From Cryptosporangium phraense (GTDB lineage Bacteria > Actinomycetota > Actinomycetes > Mycobacteriales > Cryptosporangiaceae), in assembly GCF_006912135.1 (NCBI RefSeq), contig NZ_VIRS01000024.1:1-64000 (forward strand): 64,000 nucleotides of DNA, given 5' to 3'. How positions within the stretch are numbered: the stretch's first letter is position 1; every line of letters begins with the position of its first letter. Below the pieces are notes generated by a model, which was not told the origin of the DNA, made no database searches, and saw only the letters and a list, made by a program, of their open reading frames with translations. Of this stretch, positions 30,383 through 43,179 are shown piece after piece. The translations under genes were made by a program, and so were the position numbers.

Positions 30383-30642
30383 TGCGGCGTCTGTTCTGGA
30401 TCGGCGTCGGGGCGGCGGTCGGGATTCTCGTCGTCCGGAAGATCACCAAGACCGCGGAGGCGTACAGCCCGCGCGGTCTGGCCGGCTCGGCCCGCGGTTC
30501 GGCCGTCGGGCTGCTCGACTCGGTCCGGGCGTTCGTGGAGGACGCGCGGGTCGCGATGGCCGAGCAGGAGGTCGCGCTGACCCGGGCGTTGGAGCAGCAG
30601 CAGGCGGGCGAGTACGAGGGCGGTCAGCACCGAGCACCGTAG
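30382..30642 (+). CDS. Small conserved membrane-associated protein (DUF6167-like)
   Basis: 86 residues with a short hydrophobic N-terminus (LFWIGVGAAVGILVV). A helical region with SPRGLAGSARG and ending in acidic/Gln-rich residues follows. It is found as a pair with the DUF948 gene before alaS in actinobacteria. Its role is unknown; shared transcription suggests the two work together. Confidence 0.8.
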   Translation: MRRLFWIGVGAAVGILVVRKITKTAEAYSPRGLAGSARGSAVGLLDSVRAFVEDARVAMAEQEVALTRALEQQQAGEYEGGQHRAP

Positions 30643-30952
30643 CTCCGTCCTGTGCGGACGCCGGCGGGCGCCGGGCGCCGGGGCCGGGGGGCCGGGGCGG
30701 GGGGCCGGGGGCCGGGCGGGGCGCGGAGGTGGGAGCGGGTGCGGCTGAGGTTGTGCCTGGCTCAGGTTGTGCATGAGGCTTGGGTTGTGCCTGGCTCAGG
30801 GCTCGGGTCGTGCCCGACTCGGGTGAGGCTTCGCTCGGCGGGGCGTCGGGGCGGGCACGGCCCGGGCGCGGGAGAAAACTGGGCAGCGCAGCCCGGTGAG
30901 CGCGAGAGATAGTGTCGAAGACAGCCCTATTCGAACCGACGGACACCTGGCG
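30643..30952. other. Intergenic gap before alaS with G-rich and GTGCCTGGCTCAGG repeats
   Basis: About 310 nt without a gene. Bases 30660-30725 are G-rich runs. Bases 30745-30830 carry imperfect copies of GGTTGTGCCTGGCTCAGG. A -10-like TAGTGT lies at about 30910, roughly 40 nt before alaS. I saw no T-box or other riboswitch. Confidence 0.5.
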
Positions 30953-33646
30953 ATGAAGACCTCTGAGATCCGGCAACGCTTCCTCGATCACTTCGCGAAC
31001 CGCGGGCACACCGTGGTCCCCAGCGCGGGGCTGATCGCCGACGACCCCAACCTGCTGTTCGTCAACGCAGGCATGGTGCCGTTCAAGCCGTACTTCCTCG
31101 GCCAGGTGACGCCGCCCTATCCGCGCGCGACCAGCGTCCAGAAGTGCGTCCGGACCCTCGACATCGACGAGGTCGGCAAGACGACCCGGCACGGGTCGTT
31201 CTTCCAGATGAACGGCAACTTCTCGTTCGGGGACTACTTCAAGTCCGGCGCGATCCGCTACGCGTGGGAGCTGGTCACCAACTCGATCGCCGACGGCGGG
31301 TACGGCTTCGACGAGTCGAAGCTCTGGGTCTCGGTCTACGAAGAGGACGACGAGGCGTACCGGCTGTGGAACTCCGACATCGGGGTGCCGGAGTCGCGGA
31401 TCATCCGGCTCGGTAAGGGCCCGAACTTCTGGTCGATGGGCGTGCCCGGCCCGTGCGGCCCGTGCTCGGAGATCCTGATCGACCGCGGCCCGGAGTACGG
31501 CCCCGAGTACGTGAACACCCCCGGGGTGGAGCCGGACGGCGACCGCTACTTGGAGTTCTGGAACCTCGTCTTCATGCAGTACGAGCGGGGTCCCGGCTCG
31601 GGCAAGACCGACTACGAGATCCTCGGCGACCTGCCCGCGCAGAACATCGACACCGGCATGGGCATGGAGCGGGTCGCGTTCCTGCTGCAGGGTGTGGACA
31701 ACTTCTACGAGGTGGACGAGGTCCGTCCTATCCTGGACCGCGCGGCCGCGCTGTCCGGCAAGACCTACCCGGCGCACCAGCAGCACGACGGGCACCCGAA
31801 CCCCGACGACGTCCGCCTGCGGGTCGTGGCCGACCACGTGCGCACCGCGCTGATGCTGATCGGCGACGGCGTGACGCCCGGCAACGAGGGGCGCGGCTAC
31901 GTGCTGCGCCGGATCCTCCGTCGGGCGGTGCGGTCGATGCGTCTGCTCGGGTTCGAGGACCCGTCGTTCCCGGAGCTCTTCCCGGTGGCGCGCGACGCGA
32001 TGGCCGGGTCCTATCCGGAGATCGCGTCGGACTACGCGCGGATCGCGGGCTACGCCTACGCGGAGGAGGACGCGTTCCGCGCGACGCTCCGCTCGGGGAC
32101 GACCCATCTGGACACCGCGGTCGCGTCGACGAAGTCGTCCGGTGGCTCGGTGCTCTCCGGCGCGTCGGCGTTCCAGCTGCACGACACGTACGGCTTCCCG
32201 ATCGACCTGACGCTGGAGATGGCGGCCGAGCAGGGCCTGAGCGTCGACGAAGAGGGCTTCCGGCGGCTGATGTCCGAGCAGCGCGCCCGGGCCAAGGCCG
32301 ACGCGCAGGCCCGGAAGACCGGGCACGCCGACACGTCGGTGCTGCGCTCGGTGCTCGACCGGACCGGTCCGACGAACTTCACCGGCTACCTCGAGGTGGA
32401 GCGCGAGGCGCGGGTCGGCGGCATCATCGGTCGCGACGGGCAGATCCGGTCCGGTGCCGGGCAGGGCGAAGAGGTCGAGGTCGTCCTCGACTCGACCCCG
32501 TTCTACGCCGAGGGCGGCGGCCAGCAGCCCGACCAGGGCGTGCTGGTGACCCCGGCCGGCCGGTTCGAGGTCTACGACGTCCAGCAGCCGCTGCCCGGTC
32601 TGATCGTCCACCGCGGCCAGGTCGTCGACGGCGAGATCAAGGTCGACGACCCGGTGCTGGCCACGATCGACGTCGACCGGCGCCGGGCGATCTCCCGCGC
32701 GCACACCGCGACGCACCTGATCCACACCGCGATCCGCGGTGCGCTCGGCCAGTCGGCCACCCAGGCCGGTTCGCTCAACGCCCCCGGTCGGTTGCGGTTC
32801 GACTTCAACACGCCCGGCGCGGTCCCGCAGTCGGTCCTGTCCGACGTCGAGGACGAGGTCAACGCGGTCCTGCTCGACGACCTCGAGGTGCGGGCGTTCA
32901 TCACCTCGCAGGACGAGGCCCGACGGATCGGCGCGATGGCGCTGTTCGGCGAGAAGTACGGCGACGAGGTCCGGGTCGTCGAGGTCGGCGAGTACGCCCG
33001 GGAGCTGTGCGGCGGCACGCACGCGGCGCGGTCGGGGCAGCTGGGCGTGGTGAAGCTGCTGTCCGAGGCGTCGATCGGGTCCGGGGTGCGCCGGGTCGAG
33101 GCGCTGGTCGGGCTGGACGCGTTCCGGTTCCTGGCCCGCGAGCACCTGCTCGTGTCGAAGCTGGCCGAGCAGTTCAAGGCCAAGCCGGACGAGCTGCCCG
33201 ACCGGGTGTCGGCGGTCGTGGCCCAGCTGCGTGACGCCGAGCGCGAGCTGGAGAAGCTGCGGGCGGCCGCGGTGCTGAGCGGGGCCGGAGACATCGCGTC
33301 CCGGGCCGTGGACGTGAGCGGGGTCGCGGTCGCCGCGATCGAGGCGCCGGAGGGCACCGCGGGCAACGACGTGCGGTCGCTGGCCCAGGAGATCCGGGGC
33401 CGCCTGGCCGCCGACCGCGCCGGCGTGGTGGCCGTGGCCGCCCGGGCGAACGGCAAGGCGTCGCTGGTCGTCGCGGTGAACAAGGCCGCGCGCGACCGCG
33501 GGATCTCGGCGTCCATGCTGGTGAAGGGTGCGTTGTCGGGCCGCGGTGGCGGCAGCGACGACCTGGCCCAGGGCGGTGGCGTGCCGGCCGACGCGGCTCC
33601 GACCGTGCTGGCGTCGATCACCGACCTGGTCGCGAGTGCGGTCTGA
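30953..33646 (+). CDS. alaS: Alanine-tRNA ligase
   Basis: 897 residues. The class II core begins [14 protein letters not shown] and includes [19 protein letters not shown]. The editing-domain zinc motif is HTATH (H584, H588) plus CGGTH (C686, H690), and a C-terminal C-Ala domain follows ([12 protein letters not shown]). The ATG at 30953 matches the family N-terminus. A frame extension to 30896 would add 19 unrelated residues. Confidence 0.97.
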   Translation: MKTSEIRQRFLDHFANRGHTVVPSAGLIADDPNLLFVNAGMVPFKPYFLGQVTPPYPRATSVQKCVRTLDIDEVGKTTRHGSFFQMNGNFSFGDYFKSGAIRYAWELVTNSIADGGYGFDESKLWVSVYEEDDEAYRLWNSDIGVPESRIIRLGKGPNFWSMGVPGPCGPCSEILIDRGPEYGPEYVNTPGVEPDGDRYLEFWNLVFMQYERGPGSGKTDYEILGDLPAQNIDTGMGMERVAFLLQGVDNFYEVDEVRPILDRAAALSGKTYPAHQQHDGHPNPDDVRLRVVADHVRTALMLIGDGVTPGNEGRGYVLRRILRRAVRSMRLLGFEDPSFPELFPVARDAMAGSYPEIASDYARIAGYAYAEEDAFRATLRSGTTHLDTAVASTKSSGGSVLSGASAFQLHDTYGFPIDLTLEMAAEQGLSVDEEGFRRLMSEQRARAKADAQARKTGHADTSVLRSVLDRTGPTNFTGYLEVEREARVGGIIGRDGQIRSGAGQGEEVEVVLDSTPFYAEGGGQQPDQGVLVTPAGRFEVYDVQQPLPGLIVHRGQVVDGEIKVDDPVLATIDVDRRRAISRAHTATHLIHTAIRGALGQSATQAGSLNAPGRLRFDFNTPGAVPQSVLSDVEDEVNAVLLDDLEVRAFITSQDEARRIGAMALFGEKYGDEVRVVEVGEYARELCGGTHAARSGQLGVVKLLSEASIGSGVRRVEALVGLDAFRFLAREHLLVSKLAEQFKAKPDELPDRVSAVVAQLRDAERELEKLRAAAVLSGAGDIASRAVDVSGVAVAAIEAPEGTAGNDVRSLAQEIRGRLAADRAGVVAVAARANGKASLVVAVNKAARDRGISASMLVKGALSGRGGGSDDLAQGGGVPADAAPTVLASITDLVASAV

Positions 33647-33702
33647 GGTCAGCTTTTCGGTCCCGGTTTGCTACGCAGACCGGGACCGTCTGGTGTTTAC
33701 GG

Positions 33703-33708
33703 CACAAT
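33703..33708 (+). promoter_or_regulatory. -10-like CACAAT before ruvX
   Basis: CACAAT ends 7 nt before the GTG at 33716, consistent with a leaderless start and with choosing that codon over the TTG at 33668. Confidence 0.35.
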
Positions 33709-33715
33709 CACTTCT

Positions 33716-34186
33716 GTGGAAGCGCTTCCTACGGTGAAACGAGGGGTTCGGCTCGGCGTCGACGTCGGATCCGTGCGAGTCGGCGTCGCGGTCAGCGACC
33801 CCTCGGGGATGCTGGCGACGCCGCTGGAGACGGTCCGGCGTGACGTACGTCACGAGACCGATCTCGACCGACTCGTGGAGCTGGTGTCCGAGTACGAGGC
33901 GATCGTCGTGGTCGTCGGTCTGCCCCGCTCGCTGTCGGGAGCGGAGGGTGCGGCGGCGGTCGCCGCGCGTGCGTATGCCGGCTCGCTGGCCGAGCGGCTC
34001 AGTGTTCTTCCCCACCCGGTACCGGTCGAGTTGTCCGATGAACGGCTGACGACGGTCATCGCGGGACGTACTCTCTCTCAGAGGGGCGTACGCGGGAAGA
34101 AACACCGCGCTGTGGTGGACCAGGCCGCCGCGGTGCTCATCCTTCAGGCCTGGTTGGACGCGGAGCGGAGTGCGGATCACCCGTGA
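33716..34186 (+). CDS. ruvX: Putative pre-16S rRNA nuclease / Holliday junction resolvase-like (YqgF)
   Basis: 156-residue RNase H-fold protein. It has the YqgF N-terminal motif [16 protein letters not shown], the central [10 protein letters not shown], and the C-terminal acidic/basic [15 protein letters not shown]. In E. coli YqgF matures the 5' end of 16S rRNA; a resolvase role was proposed earlier. The GTG at 33716 is chosen for the -10 spacing and family length. The stop overlaps mltG by GTGA. Confidence 0.9.
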   Translation: MEALPTVKRGVRLGVDVGSVRVGVAVSDPSGMLATPLETVRRDVRHETDLDRLVELVSEYEAIVVVVGLPRSLSGAEGAAAVAARAYAGSLAERLSVLPHPVPVELSDERLTTVIAGRTLSQRGVRGKKHRAVVDQAAAVLILQAWLDAERSADHP

Positions 34187-35361
34187 ACGACCTCGATCTC
34201 GTGCCGTTCACGGAGGAGTCGGGTGGCTACGGCCCCGGCGCCGCCGGTCGGCATCGCCGGAAAAAGGGCGATCGCAGCAGCGGTAGGACGTTAGTGGCTC
34301 TGCTGGTCGTCGTGGCGGTGCTCGGCGGTCTCGCGTTCGGTGGTTGGTACGGCGTCACGAAGGTCAAGGACTTCTTCACCGCCGACGACTACGACGGGCC
34401 GGGATCCGGCTCGGTGGACGTGACGATCGAGGACGACCAGACCGTCACCGCCATCGGCAACACGCTGTACTCGAAGCAGGTCATCGCCAGCGCCAAGGCG
34501 TTCGTCAACGCGGCTGCCGACAACCCGGACTCGACGACCGGTCTGCAGCCGGGGACGTACCGGCTCAAGAAGCGCATGAAGGCGTCGGACGCGCTCGTCA
34601 TGCTGCTCGACCGGGCGAACCGGGTCAGCGGGCCGTTCGTGATCATCCCCGAGGGCCTCACGGTCAAGGAGATCCTGCCGCTGCTGGCCAAGAAGTCCGG
34701 CATTCCGCTCGCGGACTTCCAGGCGGCCGCGAAGGACCCGGCCGCGCTCGGCGTCCCGGAGTGGGGCGGGCCGAGCCCGAGCAAGCGCGTGCTCGAGGGC
34801 TTCCTCTACCCGTCGAGGTACGAGTTCGACGACAAGTCGACCGCGGAGGGCGTGCTCAAGCAGATGGTCGCGCTGTCGGTCCAGGCCGCGACCAAGGACG
34901 ACCTGGCCGGGAAGGCGCAGGAGCTGGGCGTCAGCGAGTGGGATCTGATGATCATCGCGTCGCTGATCGAGCAGGAGGGCATCAACGACGACTTCGGGAA
35001 GATCTCCCGGGTCATCTACAACCGGCTCAACTCGACCGGCGCGCTCTCGTACCTGCAGTTCGACTCGACGACGCAGTACTGGCTGATCCAGACCGGCAAG
35101 GGCCGGAAGAACATCGTCACCGACGCCGAGCTGAAGGACCCCGACAACAACTACAGCACCGACGTCGACCGGCATCAGGGCCTGCCGCCGACGCCGATCG
35201 GCAACCCGGGCGACGCGGCGCTGAAGGCGGCCGCGAACCCGACGCCGGGCAACTGGACGTACTTCGTGGTCGTGACCGAAGACCGGCACTCGGCCTTCAC
35301 CGACGACTACAACGTGCACCAGCAGAACATCATCAAGTGCCGGGCGGTCGGCCGCTGCTGA
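34183..35361 (+). CDS. mltG: Endolytic murein transglycosylase
   Basis: 392-residue YceG/MltG-family protein. A cytoplasmic basic segment is followed by one membrane helix (about 36-55), a LysM-like region and a catalytic domain with the glutamate in [10 protein letters not shown] (E263). The family cuts nascent glycan strands and sets glycan length near PBP sites. It is translationally coupled to ruvX, a common actinobacterial pair upstream of aroE. Confidence 0.94.
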   Translation: MNDLDLVPFTEESGGYGPGAAGRHRRKKGDRSSGRTLVALLVVVAVLGGLAFGGWYGVTKVKDFFTADDYDGPGSGSVDVTIEDDQTVTAIGNTLYSKQVIASAKAFVNAAADNPDSTTGLQPGTYRLKKRMKASDALVMLLDRANRVSGPFVIIPEGLTVKEILPLLAKKSGIPLADFQAAAKDPAALGVPEWGGPSPSKRVLEGFLYPSRYEFDDKSTAEGVLKQMVALSVQAATKDDLAGKAQELGVSEWDLMIIASLIEQEGINDDFGKISRVIYNRLNSTGALSYLQFDSTTQYWLIQTGKGRKNIVTDAELKDPDNNYSTDVDRHQGLPPTPIGNPGDAALKAAANPTPGNWTYFVVVTEDRHSAFTDDYNVHQQNIIKCRAVGRC

Positions 35362-35400
35362 GCCTGTGGACGGCTCCGGCGGGGGCGGGGTCCGCTCGCT

Positions 35401-35406
35401 TAGGGT
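35401..35406 (+). promoter_or_regulatory. -10 box TAGGGT, leaderless aroE start
   Basis: TAGGGT ends 7 nt before GTG 35414 and no ribosome-binding site is present. Confidence 0.45.
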
Positions 35407-35413
35407 GAGCGGC

Positions 35414-36271
35414 GTGTCTGTTGTCGATGTCGCCGTGAGGCGGGCGGCGGTGCTGGGTTCGCCGATCGCACATTCGTTGTCGCCGGTGTTGCATTCGGCG
35501 GCCTACGCGTCGCTGGGGCTGGCCGGGTGGACGTACTCGCGGGTCGAGTGCGTCGAGGACGGGCTGGCCGGGTTCGTCGACGGGCTGGGGCCGGAGTGGG
35601 CCGGGCTGTCGCTGACGATGCCGTTGAAGCGGGTGGCGCTGTCGGTGGCGACGTCGGTGAGCCCGGCGGCGGCGGCCATCGGGGCGGCGAACACGCTGGT
35701 GCTGGGGCCGGAGGGGCGCCGGGCCGAGAACACCGACGCTCCGGGGATGGCGGATGCGTTGCGCGAAGCCGGTCTGGTGGCGCCGGCAGCGCCGTTGATC
35801 CTGGGGGCCGGGGGAACGGCGCAAGCCGCACTGGCCGCGCTCGCCGGGCCGGCTGGGCCGGCCGGGCTGACGAGGCCGGCCGTGGGCGGGCCGGTGACGG
35901 CTCTCGTGCGGAACCCGGCGCGGGCCGGGGAACTGCGGACGACCGCGGAGCGGTTGGGGGTGACGCTCGACGTGCGGTCGCTGGACGAGGCTCCGGCCCG
36001 GCTGGCCGACGCCGACCTGGTGATCTCGACGCTGCCGAAGGGCGCGGCCGACCCGCTGGCGCACGCGGCGCTGCGTCCGTCGGCGGTGGTGTTCGACGTG
36101 GTGTACGACCCATGGCCCACCGCGCTGGCGACCGCGGCGGTGGCGGCCGGGTGCCGGGTGGTGTCGGGGCTCGATCTGCTGCTGCACCAGGCCGGGCACC
36201 AGGTGCGGCTGATGACCGGCCAGGAGCCCCCGATCGACGCGATGCGAGCCGCGCTGGCACTGGCCCGGTGA
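35414..36271 (+). CDS. aroE: Shikimate dehydrogenase
   Basis: 285 residues. The shikimate-binding motif SPIAHSLSPVLH, the catalytic lysine in SLTMPLKRVA and the aspartate in AENTDAPGM are all present. An NADP-binding GAGGTAQAAL loop follows. It reduces 3-dehydroshikimate to shikimate. GTG 35414 is chosen because TAGGGT sits 7 nt upstream; a longer frame from 35366 adds a Gly-rich stretch before the family N-terminus. The other shikimate genes lie 0.8 kb downstream. Confidence 0.93.
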   Translation: MSVVDVAVRRAAVLGSPIAHSLSPVLHSAAYASLGLAGWTYSRVECVEDGLAGFVDGLGPEWAGLSLTMPLKRVALSVATSVSPAAAAIGAANTLVLGPEGRRAENTDAPGMADALREAGLVAPAAPLILGAGGTAQAALAALAGPAGPAGLTRPAVGGPVTALVRNPARAGELRTTAERLGVTLDVRSLDEAPARLADADLVISTLPKGAADPLAHAALRPSAVVFDVVYDPWPTALATAAVAAGCRVVSGLDLLLHQAGHQVRLMTGQEPPIDAMRAALALAR

Positions 36272-36275
36272 GCGC

Positions 36276-37049
36276 GTGGAGGCGCTGGTCGCGGGTCTGA
36301 TCGTCGGGTTGGCGGGGTTCGCGGGGCGGGGGTGGCTGGCCGAGTACGTCGAGCGGGTGGCGCTCGTGGCCACCGGCCCGGTGGCGGGGGAGCCCGCCCT
36401 GGCCCGCGCGGCGGCCGCGTCGATGGTCCGGCCCGATGCGCCCCCGGCCCCGAGGCCCGGGGCGGCGAGGTCCGTGGTCGGGAGCGCCTCGGCGGGGCGG
36501 CTCGCACCGGCCGCGGTCGGGCGCGCTTGGGCGGTGCGGCTCGCACCGGCAGCGGTCGGTTTGGCGGCGGCGGCCGTCGGTGGGGTCGTGGGGTGGGCGT
36601 CGGGGGGTGGGGCGGCGCTCCTCGGGCTGGTGTTCCTCGCCGGGGCCGGGTTCGTGCTGGCCCCGGTCGACGTGCGCTCCCACCGGTTACCCGACGCGAT
36701 CGTGCTCCCCGCCTACCCGATCCTGGCGCTCCTGCTGAGCCTCGGCGGCCCCACCCACTGGGTCCGGGCGATCGAGGGCGGCGCGGTCGCGTTCGCGGTC
36801 CTCTACGTGCTGGCGATCGCCGCCCCGGCCGGCTTCGGCTACGGCGACGTCAAGCTCACCGGCCTCCTCGGCGCCGCCCTGGGCTGGTTCGGCTGGCCCG
36901 AGGTCCTGGCCGGCCTGGTCTACGGATTCGCCTACGGCGGTCTCGGCGCGGCCGCACTTCTCGTCACTCGCCGCCTGTCTCGCACCGATCGCCTGGCTTT
37001 CGGCCCGTTCCTCCTCGCCGGAGCGCTCACCGCGGTCGTCTTTCGCTAG
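36276..37049 (+). CDS. Prepilin peptidase-like A24 aspartic protease
   Basis: 257 residues, mostly hydrophobic. Both catalytic aspartates of the type IV prepilin peptidase family are visible: D132 ([10 protein letters not shown]) and D191 (GYGDVK). The N-terminal cysteine-type methylation domain is absent; residues 35-105 are an Ala/Pro-rich low-complexity stretch with an internal RLAPAAVG repeat. It may process Flp/Tad or type II-like pseudopilins encoded elsewhere. GTG starts 4 nt after aroE. Confidence 0.85.
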   Translation: MEALVAGLIVGLAGFAGRGWLAEYVERVALVATGPVAGEPALARAAAASMVRPDAPPAPRPGAARSVVGSASAGRLAPAAVGRAWAVRLAPAAVGLAAAAVGGVVGWASGGGAALLGLVFLAGAGFVLAPVDVRSHRLPDAIVLPAYPILALLLSLGGPTHWVRAIEGGAVAFAVLYVLAIAAPAGFGYGDVKLTGLLGAALGWFGWPEVLAGLVYGFAYGGLGAAALLVTRRLSRTDRLAFGPFLLAGALTAVVFR

Positions 37050-37074
37050 CCCGGGCCATGAAAGACTGGAGAGC

Positions 37075-38252
37075 ATGTTGCGCTGGATGACCGCCGGTGA
37101 GTCCCACGGGCCCGCCCTCGTCGCGATGCTGGAAGGACTTCCCGCCGGTATCGCGGTGACCACGTCCGAGATCTCCGAACAGCTCGCCCGCCGCCGCCTG
37201 GGCTACGGCCGGGGCGCCCGGATGAAGTTCGAGCAGGACGAGGTGGAGATCCTCGGCGGCGTCCGCCACGGCCTGACGCTCGGCAGCCCGGTCGCGATCC
37301 GGGTCGGCAACACCGAGTGGCCGAAGTGGGAAGAGGTCATGTCCGCGGACCCGGTCGATCCCGAGGTCCTGGCCACGCTGGCCCGCAACGCCCCGCTCAC
37401 CCGGCCGCGCCCCGGCCACGCCGACCTCGCCGGCATGCAGAAGTACGGCTTCTCCGACGCCCGCCCGATCCTCGAGCGGGCCAGCGCCCGGGAGACCGCG
37501 GCCCGCGTCGCGCTCGGCACCGTCGCCCAGTCGCTGCTGCGCCAGGCGCTCGGCGTCGAGATCGTGTCGCACGTCGTCGAGCTCGGGTCGGTCGCGGTCA
37601 AGGACGGCGCCGACCTCCCGACGCCGGCGGACCGCGAGCGCATCGACGCCGACCCGCTGCGCTGCGCCGACGCCGACGCCTCGGCCCGGATGGTCGCCGA
37701 GGTGGACGCGGCCAAGGCCGACGCCGACACGCTCGGTGGCATCGTCGAGGTGCTGGCCTACGGGCTGCCGCCCGGCCTCGGAAGCCACGTCCAGTGGGAC
37801 CGCAAGCTCGACTCCCGGCTGGCCGCCGCGCTGATCAGCATTCAGGCGTTCAAGGGCGTCGAGATCGGGGACGCGTTCACCCAGGCCCGGTCCCGCGGCT
37901 CGAAGGCGCACGACGAGATCGTCAACACCCCCGACGGCGTCCGGCGGCTCTCCGGCCACGCCGGTGGCATCGAGGGCGGCATGACCACCGGTGAGGTCCT
38001 GCGCATCCGGGGTGCGATGAAGCCGATCGCGACGATCTCCCGCGCGCTGCAGACCGTCGACGTGACGACCGGCGAGGCCGCCAAGGCGATCGCCCAGCGC
38101 AGCGACGTCTGCGCGGTGCCGGCGGCGGCGATCGTGGCCGAGGCGATGGTCGCGCTGACGCTGGCGACCGCGGCGCTGGAGAAGTTCGGCGGCGACTCGG
38201 TGGACGAGGTCCGGCGCAACCTCGCCGGCTACACGGCGAACCTGGTGATCGA

Positions 38253-38256
<4 letters not shown>
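37075..38256 (+). CDS. aroC: Chorismate synthase
   Basis: 393 residues. The N-terminal signature is [15 protein letters not shown], and the FMN-binding stretches [11 protein letters not shown] and [15 protein letters not shown] are present. It converts EPSP to chorismate with reduced FMN. ATG has GGAGAGC upstream. The end overlaps aroK, opening a four-gene run. Confidence 0.97.
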
Positions 38257-40317
<2,061 letters not shown>

Positions 40318-40396
40318 ACCCGGCACACCCCCAGCGAGCGAGGGTGGGCGAGCAACCACCCGAGAACGAGCGGGACGTCACGGCCGCAACCACGAA

Positions 40397-40420
40397 GGCC
40401 GGTCGCGGAAGCGACCGGCC
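40397..40420. terminator. Bidirectional terminator between aroQ and the GH9 gene
   Basis: Perfect 10-bp stem GGCCGGTCGC/GCGACCGGCC with a GGAA loop, between two convergent genes. No T-run, as is common in actinomycetes. Confidence 0.75.
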
Positions 40421-40440
40421 CTCGCCAGGCAGGCGTAGAT

Positions 40441-42408
40441 CTAAAGACGGGCCTGCAGGGTAACGGCGAGAAGCGCGGTCGCGGTGAAGTCGATCGCGGG
40501 CTCCACGCTCGAGTAGGCCTGGGGCTGATCGACGAACCGGGCGTCGGTCCGGTCGAACCGGCTGACGTCGACGCCGGAGCACTGCACGGCGCTCGTCGAC
40601 GGGGTCAGCGACGTGAACGCCTGCCTGGCGTTCGGCCCGTTGACGACCGCCCCGAGCGCGATCCTGCCCTTCCCGTCCAGCGATCCGGCCAGGTTGGCGA
40701 TCTGGTGGTGGATGCACTTCGGGTAGGTGCTCCCGACGCCCACGACCAGCGACAACCCCCACCCGTTGGTGCCCAGAGCGACGTTCCGCTGGGCGGTGCC
40801 GAACGCGTCGTAGGTGTCGTCGCCGGCCGCCCGGTGGTACAGCGCCGCGACCGCGCTCCAGCCGAACGTCTTCGACGTGAAGTCGGCCTGGGTGAGCGGC
40901 ACCGCCGCGCCGATCGGGCTCTGCGACGCGGCCGAGACCCCGGCGTCGAGCCGGGCCTTCAGGTCGGCGACCAGCGCGGCCTTCTCGACCTCGAGCCCGG
41001 TCTTCCCGGTCTCGTCCAGCAGGCCCCACAGCTCGCCGTCGGCCAGCGGCCCGACGTCGTAGAGGTTGAGCGGCTGGCGGTTGCCGGTGGCGACCGACAG
41101 CGACGCCCAGTGCGCCGCTTGGCTCAGCCACGCGGTCGAGCGGGTGTCGCCGAGGACCCACCCTGCCCGGGCCAGCTCGGTCGCGCCGAGCGCCATGTCG
41201 TCGCTCCACGAGCTCTCCGCGTAGTAGCCGCGCGGATAGGTCGTCATCAGCGTGCCGTAGTCGTCGGTGTTCGCGAGGTCGAGGATCGTCGCGGCGGCGT
41301 CCAGGTGCGCGCGGGCCTTGGTCGGCTGGTCGCCCGCCTCGACCTGCGCGGCCAGCGCGAACGCGGCCGCCACCCGACCGGCCAGGTTCGGGCTGAGCTC
41401 GCCGCCCGGCGAGTTGGCCCGGAACACCGGCCGGTCGCGCAGGTAGCGCTTGGAGTCGCCGGTCGCGGTGTCGTCCTCCTGCGGCAGGCGCCAGGTGTCG
41501 TGGTCGCCGACGATGTTGTCGACGCCCCCGCTCCCCAGCCCGACCTGCAGGTACAGCGACTGTGTGGTCTCGTCCCACATCTTGTCGAGCCAGGCGACGC
41601 CGTGCTCGGCCTCGTCGGACAGGCCCTCGATGGCCTTTCCGTTGCCGATGCTCGCGTCACCACCGCGCTGCGCGAGCAGCATCAGGCTGACCGCGTACGC
41701 GGTCGTGTGGGTGAACTTGAGGTAGTCCCCGGCGTCGAACCACCCACCGGAGACGTCGAGGTCCGACGGACCGTCGGAGGATTCGGTCAATCCGGACGCG
41801 AGGTCGTCGCCGTCGGAGAAGTCGGGAGCGGCGTAGACGGTCGCGTGCGCGTCGTTGAGGTGCGACGGCTCCCGCGGGATCGGTTCGGAGATCACGTCGG
41901 ACCCGTCGCGCTGGAGCCCGAAGAACTTGACCGTGTCGGCCGCGACCTCGCCGAACAGCTCCTTGCTCGCGCCCACCAGGAACACCGGCGAGACGGCGGT
42001 CGCGCCGCCGGTCACCCGGATCCGGTAGGCCCCCGCGGTCCGTAATCCCGAGATGTCGATCGGGTAGCTGGCCGGGTAGCGGTCGCTCCAACTTCCGCGG
42101 TCGGCCCCGACGGAGCCCTTCAGCGCGATCGAGCCGTCCTGCCGCTCGACCGTGAACGCGGCCCGGTCGGCCTTGCGCGGAGAGAGCAGGACCGCGACCT
42201 TCGTCTCGCCGGTGCCGTAGCCGACCTGGTCGACGCGGACGACCGCGTCGGTCGGCCCGACGGGCGTCCAGGTTCCCGAGGGGGCGTTCCGCTCGGACTT
42301 GTCGTCGCCCTTGTCACCGGTACAGCCCGCGAGGAGTGCCAGCGCGGTGATCGTTGCGATGACCGTGGTCAGGAGCCGGGGGAGGGCCGCGGGGCGGCGG
42401 TAGCGCAC
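40441..42408 (-). CDS. Glycoside hydrolase family 9 lipoprotein
   Basis: 655 residues. The signal peptide ends in lipobox LLAGC with C29 as acylation site, then a Ser/Asp/Lys-rich linker, a CelD-type Ig-like domain (about 48-150) and an (alpha/alpha)6 GH9 catalytic domain. The GH9 nucleophile-side motif GGWFDAGDYLKF is at about 221-232 and a C-terminal acid candidate lies in SVEPAIDFTA. The usual HHR is HHQ. It probably acts on beta-glucans outside the membrane. The GTG at 42408 has GGAAGG upstream; an open frame to 42504 lacks support. It interrupts the aroQ-efp neighbourhood. Confidence 0.88.
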   Translation of the reverse strand: MRYRRPAALPRLLTTVIATITALALLAGCTGDKGDDKSERNAPSGTWTPVGPTDAVVRVDQVGYGTGETKVAVLLSPRKADRAAFTVERQDGSIALKGSVGADRGSWSDRYPASYPIDISGLRTAGAYRIRVTGGATAVSPVFLVGASKELFGEVAADTVKFFGLQRDGSDVISEPIPREPSHLNDAHATVYAAPDFSDGDDLASGLTESSDGPSDLDVSGGWFDAGDYLKFTHTTAYAVSLMLLAQRGGDASIGNGKAIEGLSDEAEHGVAWLDKMWDETTQSLYLQVGLGSGGVDNIVGDHDTWRLPQEDDTATGDSKRYLRDRPVFRANSPGGELSPNLAGRVAAAFALAAQVEAGDQPTKARAHLDAAATILDLANTDDYGTLMTTYPRGYYAESSWSDDMALGATELARAGWVLGDTRSTAWLSQAAHWASLSVATGNRQPLNLYDVGPLADGELWGLLDETGKTGLEVEKAALVADLKARLDAGVSAASQSPIGAAVPLTQADFTSKTFGWSAVAALYHRAAGDDTYDAFGTAQRNVALGTNGWGLSLVVGVGSTYPKCIHHQIANLAGSLDGKGRIALGAVVNGPNARQAFTSLTPSTSAVQCSGVDVSRFDRTDARFVDQPQAYSSVEPAIDFTATALLAVTLQARL

Positions 42409-42483
42409 GAGATCCCTTCCTGTTGTTTCCGCCGACCACGGTGCGACGGACATGTGGACGAGTGGGCCGGCTAGCCCTACGGG

Positions 42484-42489
42484 TAGTAT
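42484..42489 (+). promoter_or_regulatory. -10 box of efp-nusB
   Basis: TAGTAT in the divergent gap, about 125 nt before the efp ATG. No clear -35. Confidence 0.4.
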
Positions 42490-42615
42490 CGGGGGACCTG
42501 CCAAGCGGGTGGTATCCCGCCGCCCAGCCTCTCAGGAGATCCCTACGACTTGCGCACCGGCCTCACGTGCACCACGCGCACCGGGCCGGCCGACCAGGAG
42601 ACGAAGAGCTTCCGC

Positions 42616-43179
42616 ATGGCCACCACGAACGACCTGAAGAACGGCATCACGCTGAACCTGGACGGTCAGCTCTGGAACGTCGTCGAGTTCCAGCACGTCA
42701 AGCCCGGCAAGGGCGGCGCGTTCGTGCGGACGACGCTGAAGAACGTCCTGACCGGCAAGGTCGTCGACAAGACGTTCAACGCCGGCGTGAAGGTCGAGAC
42801 CGCCAACGTCGACAAGCGGGCGATGTCGTACCTGTACAAGGACGCGGGCGACTTCGTGTTCATGGACTCGGAGACCTACGACCAGATCACGGTCCCGGCC
42901 GCGACGGTGGCCGGCAACGCCGACTACCTGCTCGAGAACGCCGAGGTCACGATCGCGCTCCACGACGGCACGCCGCTCTACGTCGAGCTGCCCGCCTCGG
43001 TCGAGCTCGTCGTCCAGCACACCGACCCGGGCCTCCAGGGCGACCGCTCCACCGGCGGCACCAAGCCGGCCGAGCTCGAGACCGGCGCGACGATCCAGGT
43101 CCCGCTGTTCGTCAACACCGGCGACAAGCTGAAGGTCGACACCCGCGACGGGCGGTACATCGGCCGGGTCACGGGGTGA
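42616..43179 (+). CDS. efp: Elongation factor P
   Basis: 187 residues, the normal EF-P length, with the KOW domain and two OB domains. The tip lysine is K32 in the loop PGKGGAF. Actinobacterial EF-Ps typically use an unmodified lysine in a PGKGPA-type loop; here Pro is replaced by Gly. It rescues ribosomes stalled at polyproline. The ATG at 42616 matches the family start [10 protein letters not shown]; a frame extension to 42550 adds unrelated residues. GTGA overlap with nusB. Confidence 0.96.
   Translation: MATTNDLKNGITLNLDGQLWNVVEFQHVKPGKGGAFVRTTLKNVLTGKVVDKTFNAGVKVETANVDKRAMSYLYKDAGDFVFMDSETYDQITVPAATVAGNADYLLENAEVTIALHDGTPLYVELPASVELVVQHTDPGLQGDRSTGGTKPAELETGATIQVPLFVNTGDKLKVDTRDGRYIGRVTG

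Noticed and set aside
30643-30952. T-box leader upstream of alaS
   Set aside because: No T-box core sequence or specifier-loop layout was visible; the gap is G-rich repeats.
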